Notes: generated by a model from the letters alone, not told the origin. A stretch of DNA of 64,000 nt from Gammaproteobacteria bacterium (GCA_011321815.1 DROS01000066.1:1-64000); one strand, 5' to 3'; positions 48,616 through 57,476 are shown, counted from the first letter of the stretch. Numbers and translations: made by a program.

Positions 48616-49779
48616 ATGTACAAAATTTTAACATTGAACAACATTTCCGTTGCCGGACTGGAGCGTCTGCCGCGTGAAAACTATGAAGTGGCTTCGGAGA
48701 TTCGACATCCTGATGCCATTCTGTTGCGTTCTTTCAAAATGCATGACATGGATATTCCATCGACGCTGAAAGCAGTAGGGCGTGCGGGTGCCGGTGTTAA
48801 CAATATTCCTGTGGAGAAGATGAGTGCTGCCGGCATTCCTGTGTTTAACGCACCGGGCGCCAATGCCAATGCAGTAAAAGAGCTGGTGGTGACGGGTATG
48901 TTATTGGCTTGTCGTAACATTTGTCAGGCTTGGGCGTTTGCGCGTGCACTGGAAGGTGATGATGCGGCAATCAACAAGCAGGTTGAGGCGGGCAAAAAAG
49001 ACTTTGGTGGTTTTGAGCTGCCTGGCCGTACCCTGGGTGTGGTTGGTTTGGGCGCCATTGGTCGTCAGGTGGCCAATGCGGCTGTTGCGCTGGGTATGAA
49101 AGTTGTTGGTTTTGATCCGGGCATTACTGTGGAGGGGGCCTGGGCCTTGTCGGCTAATGTGAAAAAGGCGGCTACGGTGGATGAGTTGTTATCACAGGTG
49201 GATTTCGTTACTTTCCATGTGCCGCTTATCGAAGCCACTAAACACATGATCAATGCGCAACGCCTGAAAAATATGAAGGACAACGTGGTGATTCTCAACT
49301 TTGCCCGTGGTGGCATTGTGGATGATGAGGCTGTGTCTGAGGCAATCAAAGCAGGCAAGGTCTATGCTTACGTGTGTGATTTTCCCTCCAACCTGCTAAA
49401 AAAACATGAACGGGTAATTACCTTGCCGCATTTGGGGGCGTCGACGGTGGAGGCGGAAGATAACTGCGCCATCATGGTGGCGGAGCAGGTGCGTGATTAT
49501 CTGGAGAATGGCAATATTACCAATTCGGTGAATTTTCCCGAAGTGAATATGCCGCGTACTGAAGGTGTACGCATTGCTGTTGTGAATTCCAATGTGCCCA
49601 ATATGGTAGGGCAGATTACCACGGCGCTGGCTGGTGGCGGTTTGAATATTATTGATATGCTTAACAAATCCTGTGGTGATTTGGCTTACACTCTGGTGGA
49701 TGTTGATAAGGATGCATCGGAGGCCGTGCTGGATGCTGTACGCGCCATTGATGGTGTATTGGCTGTACGGGCGATATAA
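48616..49779 (+). CDS. serA: D-3-phosphoglycerate dehydrogenase
   Basis: NAD-dependent first enzyme of serine synthesis, 387 residues (short form with one C-terminal ACT domain). NAD site LGVVGLGAIGRQVANAA, catalytic arginine in NFARGGIVDD and histidine in LPHLGASTVEAEDN are present. An ACT domain follows from about residue 320 (IAVVNSNVPNMVGQITTAL). AAGGA lies 7 bases before ATG 48616. It follows serC and so groups both serine steps, while serA in most gammaproteobacteria lies elsewhere. Confidence 0.95.
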   Translation: MYKILTLNNISVAGLERLPRENYEVASEIRHPDAILLRSFKMHDMDIPSTLKAVGRAGAGVNNIPVEKMSAAGIPVFNAPGANANAVKELVVTGMLLACRNICQAWAFARALEGDDAAINKQVEAGKKDFGGFELPGRTLGVVGLGAIGRQVANAAVALGMKVVGFDPGITVEGAWALSANVKKAATVDELLSQVDFVTFHVPLIEATKHMINAQRLKNMKDNVVILNFARGGIVDDEAVSEAIKAGKVYAYVCDFPSNLLKKHERVITLPHLGASTVEAEDNCAIMVAEQVRDYLENGNITNSVNFPEVNMPRTEGVRIAVVNSNVPNMVGQITTALAGGGLNIIDMLNKSCGDLAYTLVDVDKDASEAVLDAVRAIDGVLAVRAI

Positions 49780-49880
49780 CGGCGGTAGAGCGTAAAGTTA
49801 AAAAATAAAAGTCATGTTATTCATGTTACCGTTATTTTACTGTCACTCCGGTCTGAGCGGATGGCGGAAGAGAGTGTATT

Positions 49881-49957
49881 TAACCTGAATCCGTGTCTTC
49901 ATGGCGGCGCATAGCACAAGCTCTTGCTTCCACCCTGAAGATACGGACCCAGGTTTA
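49881..49957. repeat. Imperfect 24-bp inverted repeat upstream of pheA
   Basis: The arm at 49881-49904 (begins TAACCTGAATCCGTG) and the arm at 49933-49957 (ends GGACCCAGGTTTA) are inverted with about five mismatches, around a 28-base loop that itself contains CAAGCTCTTG. It lies in the 307-base gap 49780-50086 between serA and pheA. It may be a mobile palindromic unit or a terminator/attenuator for pheA. No leader peptide rich in phenylalanine is apparent. Confidence 0.45.
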
Positions 49958-50086
49958 AGTCTGACACAACCCGTTGAATCATAGAGAAGGCGATGCGGAA
50001 ACAGTTGCCGGGCAGGGTCGATTGGTGTGTCAGAGTAAGAACTTCCCCGAAAATAACCAGCAGTTGCATGTCACCTACTAAAACTT

Positions 50087-51166
50087 ATGACCACTAAACT
50101 TGACACAATCCGACAAAAAATTGATGTGCTGGATAAAAAGCTCCAGGACCTGATCAGTGAGCGTGCGCGCCTTGCACAGGAGGTGGCGCAGGTAAAACAG
50201 GCGCAGGGTGATAATGCGGTTTATTATCGCCCGGAACGCGAAGCCGCAGTGTTGCGTGAAGTGCTGGCGCGTAACGAAGGCCCGTTGTCCGGTGAGGATA
50301 TGGCGCGCTTGTTTCGTGAAATCATGTCCGCCTGCCTGGCATTGGAACAGCCGTTAAAAATAGCCTTTCTTGGGCCCGAAGGTACCTTCACCCAGGCTGC
50401 TGCACTGAAGCACTTCGGTCATTCGGTGCACACTGTTCCAATGACAGCTATTGACGAAGTCTTTCGTGAAGTGGAGTCTGGTGCGGTAAATTATGGCGTG
50501 GTGCCGGTGGAAAATTCCACCGAGGGTGTTATTAATCACACACTGGATATGTTCATGCAATCTTCGCTGATTATTTGTGGGGAGGTGGAGCTGCGCGTTC
50601 ATCACCATTTGTTGGGTAAAAATCAGGATCGCAGCAAATTGCAGCGCATCTATTCACACCAGCAATCACTGGCTCAATGCCGTGAATGGCTGGATGTGCA
50701 TTTGTCCGGTGTGGAACGGGTATCGGTCAGTTCCAATGCGAAAGCGGCGCAACGTGCGGCCAGTGAAAAACAGACAGCAGCCATCGCCAGTGATATTGCC
50801 GCTGATATTTATGGTCTCGAAATACTGGAAGCGAATATTGAAGATAACCCCGATAACACTACGCGCTTTCTGATTATTGGCCGCCAGATGGTTTCGCCCA
50901 GTGGTGATGATAAAACCTCTTTACTGGTTTCCACACCCAACAAACCAGGGGCGCTGCACCAATTGCTGAAGCCGTTTGCGGACAATGCTATTTCCATGAG
51001 TCGTATTGAGTCCCGGCCCTCCCGTTTGGCTAACTGGGAATATGTATTTTTTATTGATATCAGTGGCCATGTTGACGATGAAAAGGTCAAGCGGTGTTTG
51101 GATACATTATGCGAGAAAACCGCCATGCTTAAGGTGCTGGGTTCCTATCCCCGGGCGGTTTTATAA
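50087..51166 (+). CDS. pheA: Chorismate mutase/prephenate dehydratase (P-protein)
   Basis: Bifunctional enzyme of phenylalanine synthesis, 359 residues. An AroQ-type chorismate mutase spans about 1-90, a prephenate dehydratase domain about 92-270 (LGPEGTFTQAAALKHFG, PVENSTEGVINHTLD, DNTTRFLIIG), and a C-terminal ACT domain carries the phenylalanine-sensing ESRPSR motif. Start ATG 50087; the ribosome binding site is weak. It starts the pheA-hisC-tyrA-aroA series. Confidence 0.97.
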   Translation: MTTKLDTIRQKIDVLDKKLQDLISERARLAQEVAQVKQAQGDNAVYYRPEREAAVLREVLARNEGPLSGEDMARLFREIMSACLALEQPLKIAFLGPEGTFTQAAALKHFGHSVHTVPMTAIDEVFREVESGAVNYGVVPVENSTEGVINHTLDMFMQSSLIICGEVELRVHHHLLGKNQDRSKLQRIYSHQQSLAQCREWLDVHLSGVERVSVSSNAKAAQRAASEKQTAAIASDIAADIYGLEILEANIEDNPDNTTRFLIIGRQMVSPSGDDKTSLLVSTPNKPGALHQLLKPFADNAISMSRIESRPSRLANWEYVFFIDISGHVDDEKVKRCLDTLCEKTAMLKVLGSYPRAVL

Positions 51167-51191
51167 CTGGATTTAACAGGCCCACATCATT

Positions 51192-52328
51192 ATGAATCAA
51201 TTTGAAGCCCGGGCGACGTCGGGCGTTAAAAGTCTACATCCCTATCAACCAGGTAAACCCATTGACGAGTTACAGCGCGAGTATGGTGTGACCGATGTGG
51301 TGAAACTGGCCTCCAATGAAAATCCGTTGGGGCCAAGCCCAGTGGTGCTGGCAGCATTGCAAAACGAATTTGCTGATTTGGCGCGTTATCCTGATGGAAA
51401 CGGGTTTGAGTTAAAGCAGGCACTGGCTGCCAGGCACGGGGTTGATATGGCGCAAATTACCCTTGGTACAGGCTCCAGCGATCCGTTGGAATTCGTCGTG
51501 CGGGTGTTTGTGCAGCCAGGCGATGAGGTGATGTTTTCCCAACATGCCTTTGCCATGTATCCCATTATTACCCAGGCCGCCAGCGCCACTGCTGTTGTTA
51601 CACCGGCAAATGACTGGGGGCACGATCTGGATGCCATGCGTGCCGCAATCACTGATCGCACCCGGGTGATTTTTATTGCCAATCCGAACAACCCTACCGG
51701 CACCTGGCTGGGTGGTGAGGCGCTACAAGCGTTTATCGCTGATGTTCCCGAGCGGGTGATGGTGGTGGTGGATGAAGCTTATTTTGAGTTCGCCAGTGAC
51801 CCTGCGCTGGGTGCCGGAGATTATCCTGATGCTACGCAATGGCTGGATCGTTTTCCCAATCTGATGGTGACCCGTACTTTTTCCAAGGCTTACGGATTGG
51901 CGGGGTTGCGCGTGGGTTATTCATTGTCCCACCCGGATGTGGCCAACCTGCTTAATCGTATTCGTCCACCATTTAATGTTAACAGCCTCGCATTGGCGGC
52001 TGCCTGCGCAAGCCTGGATGATACCGATCATGTGCGCCGTGGGGTGATGCTCAATGCGGAACAAATGAATGTTGTGACCACGGCGGTGAAAAAAATGGGG
52101 CTGGACTTTATTCCCTCGGTGGGCAATTTTGTGTGCATCGACGTGGGAGAGGATGCGGCGGTTGTATATGATGCGCTGCTTTATGAAGGCGTGATCGTGC
52201 GCCCTGTGGCTAATTACGGTATGCCGCGACATCTGCGAGTGACGCTGGGGCGGGAGGAAGAAAATACACGCTTTCTGGCGGCGCTGGGACGGGCTTTGTG
52301 TTCGTCACACGAAATTTTAGAAAGATGA
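51192..52328 (+). CDS. hisC: Histidinol-phosphate/aromatic aminotransferase
   Basis: PLP aminotransferase, 378 residues, usually HisC2 in this context. It transaminates histidinol phosphate and may also act on phenylpyruvate or hydroxyphenylpyruvate. The PLP lysine is in FSKAYGLAGLRVGYS; KLASNENPLGPSP and FIANPNNPTGTW are family blocks. It sits between pheA and tyrA, consistent with an aromatic role, and its stop overlaps the tyrA start. Confidence 0.95.
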   Translation: MNQFEARATSGVKSLHPYQPGKPIDELQREYGVTDVVKLASNENPLGPSPVVLAALQNEFADLARYPDGNGFELKQALAARHGVDMAQITLGTGSSDPLEFVVRVFVQPGDEVMFSQHAFAMYPIITQAASATAVVTPANDWGHDLDAMRAAITDRTRVIFIANPNNPTGTWLGGEALQAFIADVPERVMVVVDEAYFEFASDPALGAGDYPDATQWLDRFPNLMVTRTFSKAYGLAGLRVGYSLSHPDVANLLNRIRPPFNVNSLALAAACASLDDTDHVRRGVMLNAEQMNVVTTAVKKMGLDFIPSVGNFVCIDVGEDAAVVYDALLYEGVIVRPVANYGMPRHLRVTLGREEENTRFLAALGRALCSSHEILER

Positions 52329-53197
52329 AAAAGGCTGTGATCAAGCGACTCACAATTATCGGCGTCGGACTCATCGGCGGCTCCCTGGCGAGGGCGCTAA
52401 AGCGTGCAGGCGTTGTGGGTGAAGTTGTGGGTGCGGGGCGCGACGCGCAACATCTGCAACAGGCGCTGGCGTTGGGCGTGGTGGATCGTACCGAAATGGA
52501 TTTGGCCGCAGCAGTGCAGGGTGCTGATATCGTAGTGGTAGCAACGCCGGTGGGTGTGGCCGAAACTGTCTTTCGTGCTATCGCTCCTGGTTTATCCCCT
52601 GATACCATTCTTACCGATGTGGGTTCCACCAAGGCCAGTGTGATTGCGGCAGCCCAGGCGGCCTTCGGTCAATTGCCGGAAAATTTTGTGCCCGGCCATC
52701 CCATTGCCGGTACGGAAAAAAGTGGTGTGGAAGCCTCGTTTGCTGAGCTGTTTGAAGGGCACCGTATCATTTTGACTCCCACAGAAAACAGTGCGCCGCA
52801 GGCGGTAACACGGGTGAGGACCATGTGGGAACAAACCGGTGCCGACGTGGTGGAGACCGGTGTGGAGCATCATGATGATGTGTTGGCGGCCACCAGTCAC
52901 CTGCCACACTTGCTGGCTTTTTCGCTGGTGGATACGCTGGCCAAACTTGACGCCAAACAGGAAGTTTTTGAATATGCAGCCGGTGGCTTTCGGGATTTCA
53001 CCCGTATTGCTTCCAGTGATCCGGAAATATGGCATGATATCTGTCTGCACAACAGCTCGGCACTGTTGAAAATGCTGGCGCGTTTCGAAGCCGATCTGGA
53101 TACGTTGCGCCAAGCCATTGCTGATAATAATAGCGATTATCTGTTGCAGGTATTTGCCCGCGCCAAGGCCGCACGCGACCAGTTTTGCAGGGATTGA
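52325..53197 (+). CDS. tyrA: Prephenate dehydrogenase
   Basis: NAD(P)-dependent monofunctional prephenate or arogenate dehydrogenase for tyrosine, 290 residues. The dinucleotide site is IIGVGLIGGSLARAL, followed by ATPVGVAETVF, VGSTK, GHPIAGTEKSGVEAS and the FRDFTRIASSDPEIW block. ATG 52325 overlaps the hisC TGA (ATGA). An upstream in-frame start at 52298 would add nine residues and is unlikely. Confidence 0.96.
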   Translation: MKKAVIKRLTIIGVGLIGGSLARALKRAGVVGEVVGAGRDAQHLQQALALGVVDRTEMDLAAAVQGADIVVVATPVGVAETVFRAIAPGLSPDTILTDVGSTKASVIAAAQAAFGQLPENFVPGHPIAGTEKSGVEASFAELFEGHRIILTPTENSAPQAVTRVRTMWEQTGADVVETGVEHHDDVLAATSHLPHLLAFSLVDTLAKLDAKQEVFEYAAGGFRDFTRIASSDPEIWHDICLHNSSALLKMLARFEADLDTLRQAIADNNSDYLLQVFARAKAARDQFCRD

Positions 53198-53305
53198 GGT
53201 TTTTGGAATGTGGTGCGTCTAACGCAAAGCGCGCGAAGCCGTCGAGAACGCAAAGTGTTTATTTGTTTTTCGCTGTGCTTCCGCGCCCCCTGCGTTTATT
53301 CCCCG

Positions 53306-53351
53306 AAGGTTAATTAAAGCCTCTAAGGTTAATTAAAGCCTCTATAGAGGC
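53306..53351. repeat. 19-bp tandem repeat and palindrome before aroA
   Basis: AAGGTTAATTAAAGCCTCT occurs twice in tandem (53306-53324 and 53325-53343). The second copy runs into a perfect 14-base palindrome, GCCTCTATAGAGGC (53338-53351). The right half contains AGAGG, a possible ribosome binding site for the in-frame ATG at 53355. The rest of 53198-53305 has imperfect AACGCAAAG repeats and no gene. Confidence 0.6.
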
Positions 53352-53387
53352 GAAATGAATACAGGATTTAATGTGGAAGAACAAAAC

Positions 53388-54701
53388 ATGATTTTTACTG
53401 TTGAGCCTGGCGGCATCCTGCAAGGTAATCTGCGCGTGCCCGGTGACAAATCCATCTCCCATCGCGCCATCATGCTGGGCTCATTGGCCGAAGGCGCCAC
53501 GGAAGTGACCGGGTTTCTTGAAGGTGAAGACGCATTGGCCACCTTGCAAGCCTTCCGCGATATGGGCGTCAACATCGAAGGCCCGGACAATGGCCGGGTG
53601 GTTATTCATGGTGTGGGTATGCGCGGATTACAAACGCCGGCAGGCCCGTTGAATATGGGTAATTCAGGGACTTCGATGCGCCTGTTATGTGGCCTGTTGT
53701 CGGGGCAGTTGTTTAACACCACTCTCACGGGTGATTGTTCACTTTCCACCCGGCCCATGCGCCGCGTCACCGAGCCATTGGCAGAAATGGGTGCAGTGAT
53801 TGGCACCACCGAGGCTGGCACCGCGCCGTTGAATGTTTGCGGCGATCAGCCGTTGCGTGGCATCCGCTTTGATATGCCTGTAGCCAGTGCGCAGGTTAAA
53901 TCCTGTCTGCTGTTGGCGGGACTGTATGCCAAGGGGCGTACCTGTGTGACCGAACCCGCGCCTACCCGCGATCACACCGAACGCATGTTGACAGGTTTTG
54001 GTTATCCGGTGGAAAGAGTGGGGGCCACAGCCTGTGTCGAAGGTGGTGGTAAGCTCATGGCGACACCTGTGGAAGTGCCCGCAGATATTTCATCCGCGGC
54101 CTTTTTTATGGTAGGAGCCAGCATCAGCGAAGGCTCGGATATTGTATTGCGGCATGTGGGGGTTAATCCTACTCGTATTGGCATTATCAACATCCTGCGC
54201 CGGATGGGTGCTGACATCACTCTCAGTAATGAGCGTGAAGTGGGTGGCGAGCCAGTAGCGGATATTCGTGTGCGTTCGGCGCCGTTAAAAGGCATCGCGA
54301 TTCCTGAAGATCAGGTACCACTGGCGATTGATGAGTTTCCGGTGCTGTTCGTTGCCGCTGCCTGTGCCGAAGGTGAAACCGTGTTGACGGACGCAAAAGA
54401 ATTACGGGTAAAAGAAAGCGACCGTATTCAGGTGATGGCCGATGGCCTGCAAACCCTGGGCGTGGACGCCCGTCCTACTGAAGACGGTATGATTATTCAG
54501 GGAGGTGGCGCCGGTTGTCGGCTGGGTAGCGGTCGCGTGGAAAGTCACGATGATCATCGCATTGCAATGGCATTTTCCATGGCTGCATTACGTGCCAGCG
54601 GTTCGGTGGTCATTAATAACTGCGCTAATGTAAATACCTCGTTTCCTGAATTCGTCACCCTGGCCAGGAATGCGGGGCTGCGTATTGAAAGCGCGTCTTA
54701 G
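53388..54701 (+). CDS. aroA: 5-enolpyruvylshikimate-3-phosphate synthase (EPSP synthase)
   Basis: Shikimate pathway enzyme joining PEP to shikimate-3-phosphate, 437 residues. It has the motif set of class II enzymes: GDKSISHR, MGNSGTSMRLL, SAQVKSCLLL, RDHTERML and NPTR, rather than the E. coli class I pattern. Active-site RVKESDRIQ and DDHRIAMAF are intact. I chose ATG 53388, with GGAAGA upstream; ATG 53355 (with AGAGG) would add eleven residues. cmk and rpsA, which often follow aroA, are absent. Confidence 0.95.
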   Translation: MIFTVEPGGILQGNLRVPGDKSISHRAIMLGSLAEGATEVTGFLEGEDALATLQAFRDMGVNIEGPDNGRVVIHGVGMRGLQTPAGPLNMGNSGTSMRLLCGLLSGQLFNTTLTGDCSLSTRPMRRVTEPLAEMGAVIGTTEAGTAPLNVCGDQPLRGIRFDMPVASAQVKSCLLLAGLYAKGRTCVTEPAPTRDHTERMLTGFGYPVERVGATACVEGGGKLMATPVEVPADISSAAFFMVGASISEGSDIVLRHVGVNPTRIGIINILRRMGADITLSNEREVGGEPVADIRVRSAPLKGIAIPEDQVPLAIDEFPVLFVAAACAEGETVLTDAKELRVKESDRIQVMADGLQTLGVDARPTEDGMIIQGGGAGCRLGSGRVESHDDHRIAMAFSMAALRASGSVVINNCANVNTSFPEFVTLARNAGLRIESAS

Positions 54702-54710
54702 GCTTCATGC

Positions 54711-54769
54711 ATTAACCCGTCAACAGCGCACAATAAACACGAAGTTTGCAAAACGGTTGGCGGGTTAAT
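54711..54769. terminator. Inverted repeat between convergent aroA and dsbA-like gene
   Basis: ATTAACCCGTCAAC at 54711-54724 is complementary, with one mismatch, to GTTGGCGGGTTAAT at 54756-54769, around a 31-base loop. Placed between two convergent genes it could end both transcripts, although neither side shows a strong T-run. Confidence 0.45.
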
Positions 54770-54786
54770 ACATATCAGGTTAATGC

Positions 54787-55437
54787 TCAGTAGTTAGCGC
54801 TAACCTCTGTATCCACCAGTGTTTGCAATTGCTTAAAGCCAAAACTTGGTAATGGTTTTCCGTTGACAAAGAAGCTGGGTGTTTTGTCTGCCCCCAGTAA
54901 CTTGCCATCGGCAAGGTCCTGCTGAATTATGTTCATAATTGCAGGGTCACTCATATCCTGTTTGATGCGCGCAGCATCAACACCTGCCCGGTCAATAAAA
55001 TTCCAGAAAACCTCCGGCTGCGCCACATGGTTGACGGTCCACTGCGACTGGGTGTCAAACATCAGTTCCAACACCTCCCAGAATTTATTCTGCTTTCTGG
55101 CGGCTTCCAGCATGGCGACCATTTGGTCTGAGCCTTTATGAAAAGGCAGATAACGCACCACCAGGTTCACCTTGCCGGGGTATTGTTGCATCAGTTGTTT
55201 TACAAACGGGTGAAACTGGGCGCAGGTACCACAGGCAGGGTCCAGAAATTCGACAATGGTTACTTTTGCGGTTGGGCTGCCCGCCTTGACCGAATAATCC
55301 TTAATCAGCGCAGTATTATTGTCTGCCGCGCGTTGTGCCTGTTGTTCTTCTTTTCCTGCGTCATGAAACAGGGTGGCGATGATAAAGACAAGCACCAGTA
55401 AAAATAAGGCAATCAAGGTAAAGTGGCTTTGTTTCAT
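54787..55437 (-). CDS. Membrane-anchored DsbA-family thioredoxin-fold protein
   Basis: A 216-residue protein with an N-terminal membrane helix (about residues 6-23) and a DsbA-like thioredoxin fold in the periplasm. The active site is CGTC at 69-72 in EFLDPACGTC, and the cis-proline is in KTPSFFVNG. The family includes BdbD-like oxidases and DsbA/DsbG-like proteins; the partner downstream of membrane electron flow is the DsbB-like gene, whose last 4 bases overlap this start. Oxidation of disulfides in exported proteins (for example pilins) is inferred. Confidence 0.88.
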   Translation of the reverse strand: MKQSHFTLIALFLLVLVFIIATLFHDAGKEEQQAQRAADNNTALIKDYSVKAGSPTAKVTIVEFLDPACGTCAQFHPFVKQLMQQYPGKVNLVVRYLPFHKGSDQMVAMLEAARKQNKFWEVLELMFDTQSQWTVNHVAQPEVFWNFIDRAGVDAARIKQDMSDPAIMNIIQQDLADGKLLGADKTPSFFVNGKPLPSFGFKQLQTLVDTEVSANY

Positions 55438-55916
55438 GTTGTGTTCCTGGGCTGATTAATATGGGATTCATTGTTGCGACTCAAAAGCACGTGCGCCTTG
55501 ATCAGCAGGACAATGATCGTGATAAAGGCGGCCAGTGACAGCAGCGGGATGGGTAATACGCCGAACAATACCATACTGTCATCGGCGCAGGATATCCCCT
55601 GGCGACAGGGTTGCAGATTCTCTGGGATAAGGCCGTAAAACAACAGGCTGTGATAAATTGTAAACAGAAGTCCAATACCCGCAATCGGCAACGCATATCT
55701 CACCACGCGAGCATCCAGTGGGTGCAGGCCCAGCAGCAAAATGATCGTCAACGGAAACATGAAAATGCGTTGATACCAGCATAGCTCACAGGGGATCAGA
55801 TCCATGATTTCACTGAAAAACAGACTGCCCAACGTGGATAGCATCGAAATCAGCCAGCAGATAAAAATCAACCACCAACTGGTGGCTTTTGCCTGATCCG
55901 TCACTTCTGTTTCCAT
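55434..55916 (-). CDS. DsbB/BdbC-type disulfide oxidoreductase
   Basis: Small integral membrane protein with four helices, 160 residues, that re-oxidises the DsbA-like partner using quinone. The first cysteine pair is CELC at 43-46 in IPCELCWYQRIFMFP, the second is C104/C110 (QPCRQGISC). The pattern is closer to the BdbC-like branch than to E. coli DsbB. Its stop overlaps the DsbA-like ATG (ATGA), so the two are translationally coupled. Confidence 0.9.
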   Translation of the reverse strand: METEVTDQAKATSWWLIFICWLISMLSTLGSLFFSEIMDLIPCELCWYQRIFMFPLTIILLLGLHPLDARVVRYALPIAGIGLLFTIYHSLLFYGLIPENLQPCRQGISCADDSMVLFGVLPIPLLSLAAFITIIVLLIKAHVLLSRNNESHINQPRNTT

Positions 55917-56076
55917 TCGGGCCTGTCAAACATGCGGAAGGGAAAGGGCAACAAAACATTCATGCTGTGTCCTTGGGAAAATACAAAAACCAGCGGAATT
56001 GTATTGTATGGCTGGTGAAAAATCATCAATGAAGTGCTGTCCAGATAATATCTGTTTGTCCGCCATTCTGGTGAAT

Positions 56077-56958
56077 TCAACGGCGGCGCTGGCCGTTGAG
56101 TCGCACCCAGTCGTCTTTAAATGTGGCTGGCTCCATGGAAAACCAGGGTGCATAACTGGCAGCAACCTGTTCGGCCTGCCCGGCCAGGATGCCAGATAAT
56201 ACGATATGGCCGCCAGGCATGACATGTGTGGCAAAACGTTCAGCAAAGTCCATTAGTGGCTGGGCAAGGATGTTGGCCAGCAACAAAGGGGTTTGCAGGC
56301 CGGGCAGGGCGTCAGGTAATACAGCATCAATATTTTCAGCAACATTGTTTTTTTGCGCATTGTCATGTGTGGCAATAAGTGCCTGCGGGTCATTGTCCAC
56401 AGCCCACACATGACCAGCCCCCAGCTTGGCGGCAGCCACGGCAAGAATGCCCGAGCCGCAACCGTAATCAATGACTTCATTGTGGTCTGCGCCATGTTCA
56501 TCCAGCCATTGCAAGCACAGTGCAGTGGTAGGATGGGTGCCGGTACCAAAGGCCAGTCCCGGGTCCAGCAAGATATTAATGGCTTGGGGTTGTGGCGCCA
56601 GGGTCCAGCTGGGCACAACCCACAAACGGTGACCAAAAGGCATGGGTTTGAAACTGTCCATCCATTCACGCTCCCAGTCCTTGTCTTCCAATGGCGAGAT
56701 TCGATAATCCGGCAGGTGATTGGGGGTGATGGCATTGCTGATTTGTGTCAGCAACGCATCCATGTCGGTAGCCGCATCGAACAAACCAATGACACGGGTG
56801 CGTGACCACAAGGGCGTTTCGCCCACAGGTGGTTCGTACAGCGGTTGATTTGCGCTATCAAGAAAAGTGACCGCACTGGCACCGGCTTCGCCGAGCAGCT
56901 CAGAAAGTTCTTCAGCATTTTCCGGTGTGGTTTCCAGTGTGAGTTGTAACCAAGGCAT
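56077..56958 (-). CDS. prmA: Ribosomal protein L11 methyltransferase
   Basis: Cytoplasmic SAM-dependent enzyme that trimethylates ribosomal protein L11; 293 residues. The N-terminal substrate domain (MPWLQLTLETTPENAEELS) is followed by DPGLAFGTGTHPTTALCLQWL and the SAM motif DYGCGSGILAVAAAKLGA. LLANILAQPLMDFAERF is the N-(I/P)-L-A-type catalytic region. Start ATG 56958. Confidence 0.97.
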   Translation of the reverse strand: MPWLQLTLETTPENAEELSELLGEAGASAVTFLDSANQPLYEPPVGETPLWSRTRVIGLFDAATDMDALLTQISNAITPNHLPDYRISPLEDKDWEREWMDSFKPMPFGHRLWVVPSWTLAPQPQAINILLDPGLAFGTGTHPTTALCLQWLDEHGADHNEVIDYGCGSGILAVAAAKLGAGHVWAVDNDPQALIATHDNAQKNNVAENIDAVLPDALPGLQTPLLLANILAQPLMDFAERFATHVMPGGHIVLSGILAGQAEQVAASYAPWFSMEPATFKDDWVRLNGQRRR

Positions 56959-57000
56959 CGCCCGTTCTCAGGTTGTTGTTCAAAAAATATTTGCTGTGCT

Positions 57001-57137
57001 ATGCCCGTAGCGATTGGGATTTAGGCCTCAGTGCACGCCCTGTTTCCGCCATGGCCACGTTGTTGCCCTTATTTCGCCTCGCCATCGAAAGAAAATATGA
57101 CGCATACTTAAATCGAAATCCCAAACACCACGGGTAT
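57001..57137. repeat. Palindrome-ended repeat, copy 1
   Basis: Imperfect inverted ends (ATGCCCGTAGCGATTGGGAT... and ...AATCCCAAACACCACGGGTAT) enclose a core shared with copy 2 at 57353-57476. Shared core blocks include CCATGGCC, CGTTGTTG, CCTTATTT, CCTCGCCAT and GAAAATATGACGCA. It has no protein frame and looks like a MITE-type unit. Copy 1 has decayed more than copy 2. Confidence 0.7.
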
Positions 57138-57352
57138 ATTTAGCGGAAGTATAGGCGCAATGCCTGAAAATTAATACTCAAAAATTTTTCCGTGAAGAGA
57201 ATATTATGAATGTCATTCATGGTGGCTGTGGAAGGCAATGCTTTTGTTTTTAATCATGGAACAATAAAAAAAGTATAGATAAATAATAAGGACGCATATT
57301 GTTGGAAATGTGTTGCATATTTATGCGTAAGGAAAATAAATATTATCAATAT

Positions 57353-57476
57353 ATACCCGTGGCGTTTGGGATTCAGGCCTGATTACACGCCATGGCCGCG
57401 TTGTTGTCCTTATTTCACCTCGCCATAAAGAAAATATGACGCACATTTGAACCTGAATCCCAAACGCCACGGGTAT
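57353..57476. repeat. Palindrome-ended repeat, copy 2 (perfect 25-bp arms)
   Basis: The 25 bases at 57353-57377 (ATACCCGTGGCGTTTGGGAT...) are the exact inverted complement of 57452-57476. The 124-base unit has the same core as copy 1, in the same orientation, 216 bases away. A perfect arm match suggests recent insertion or ongoing selection. No target duplication is clear from the flanks. Confidence 0.75.
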
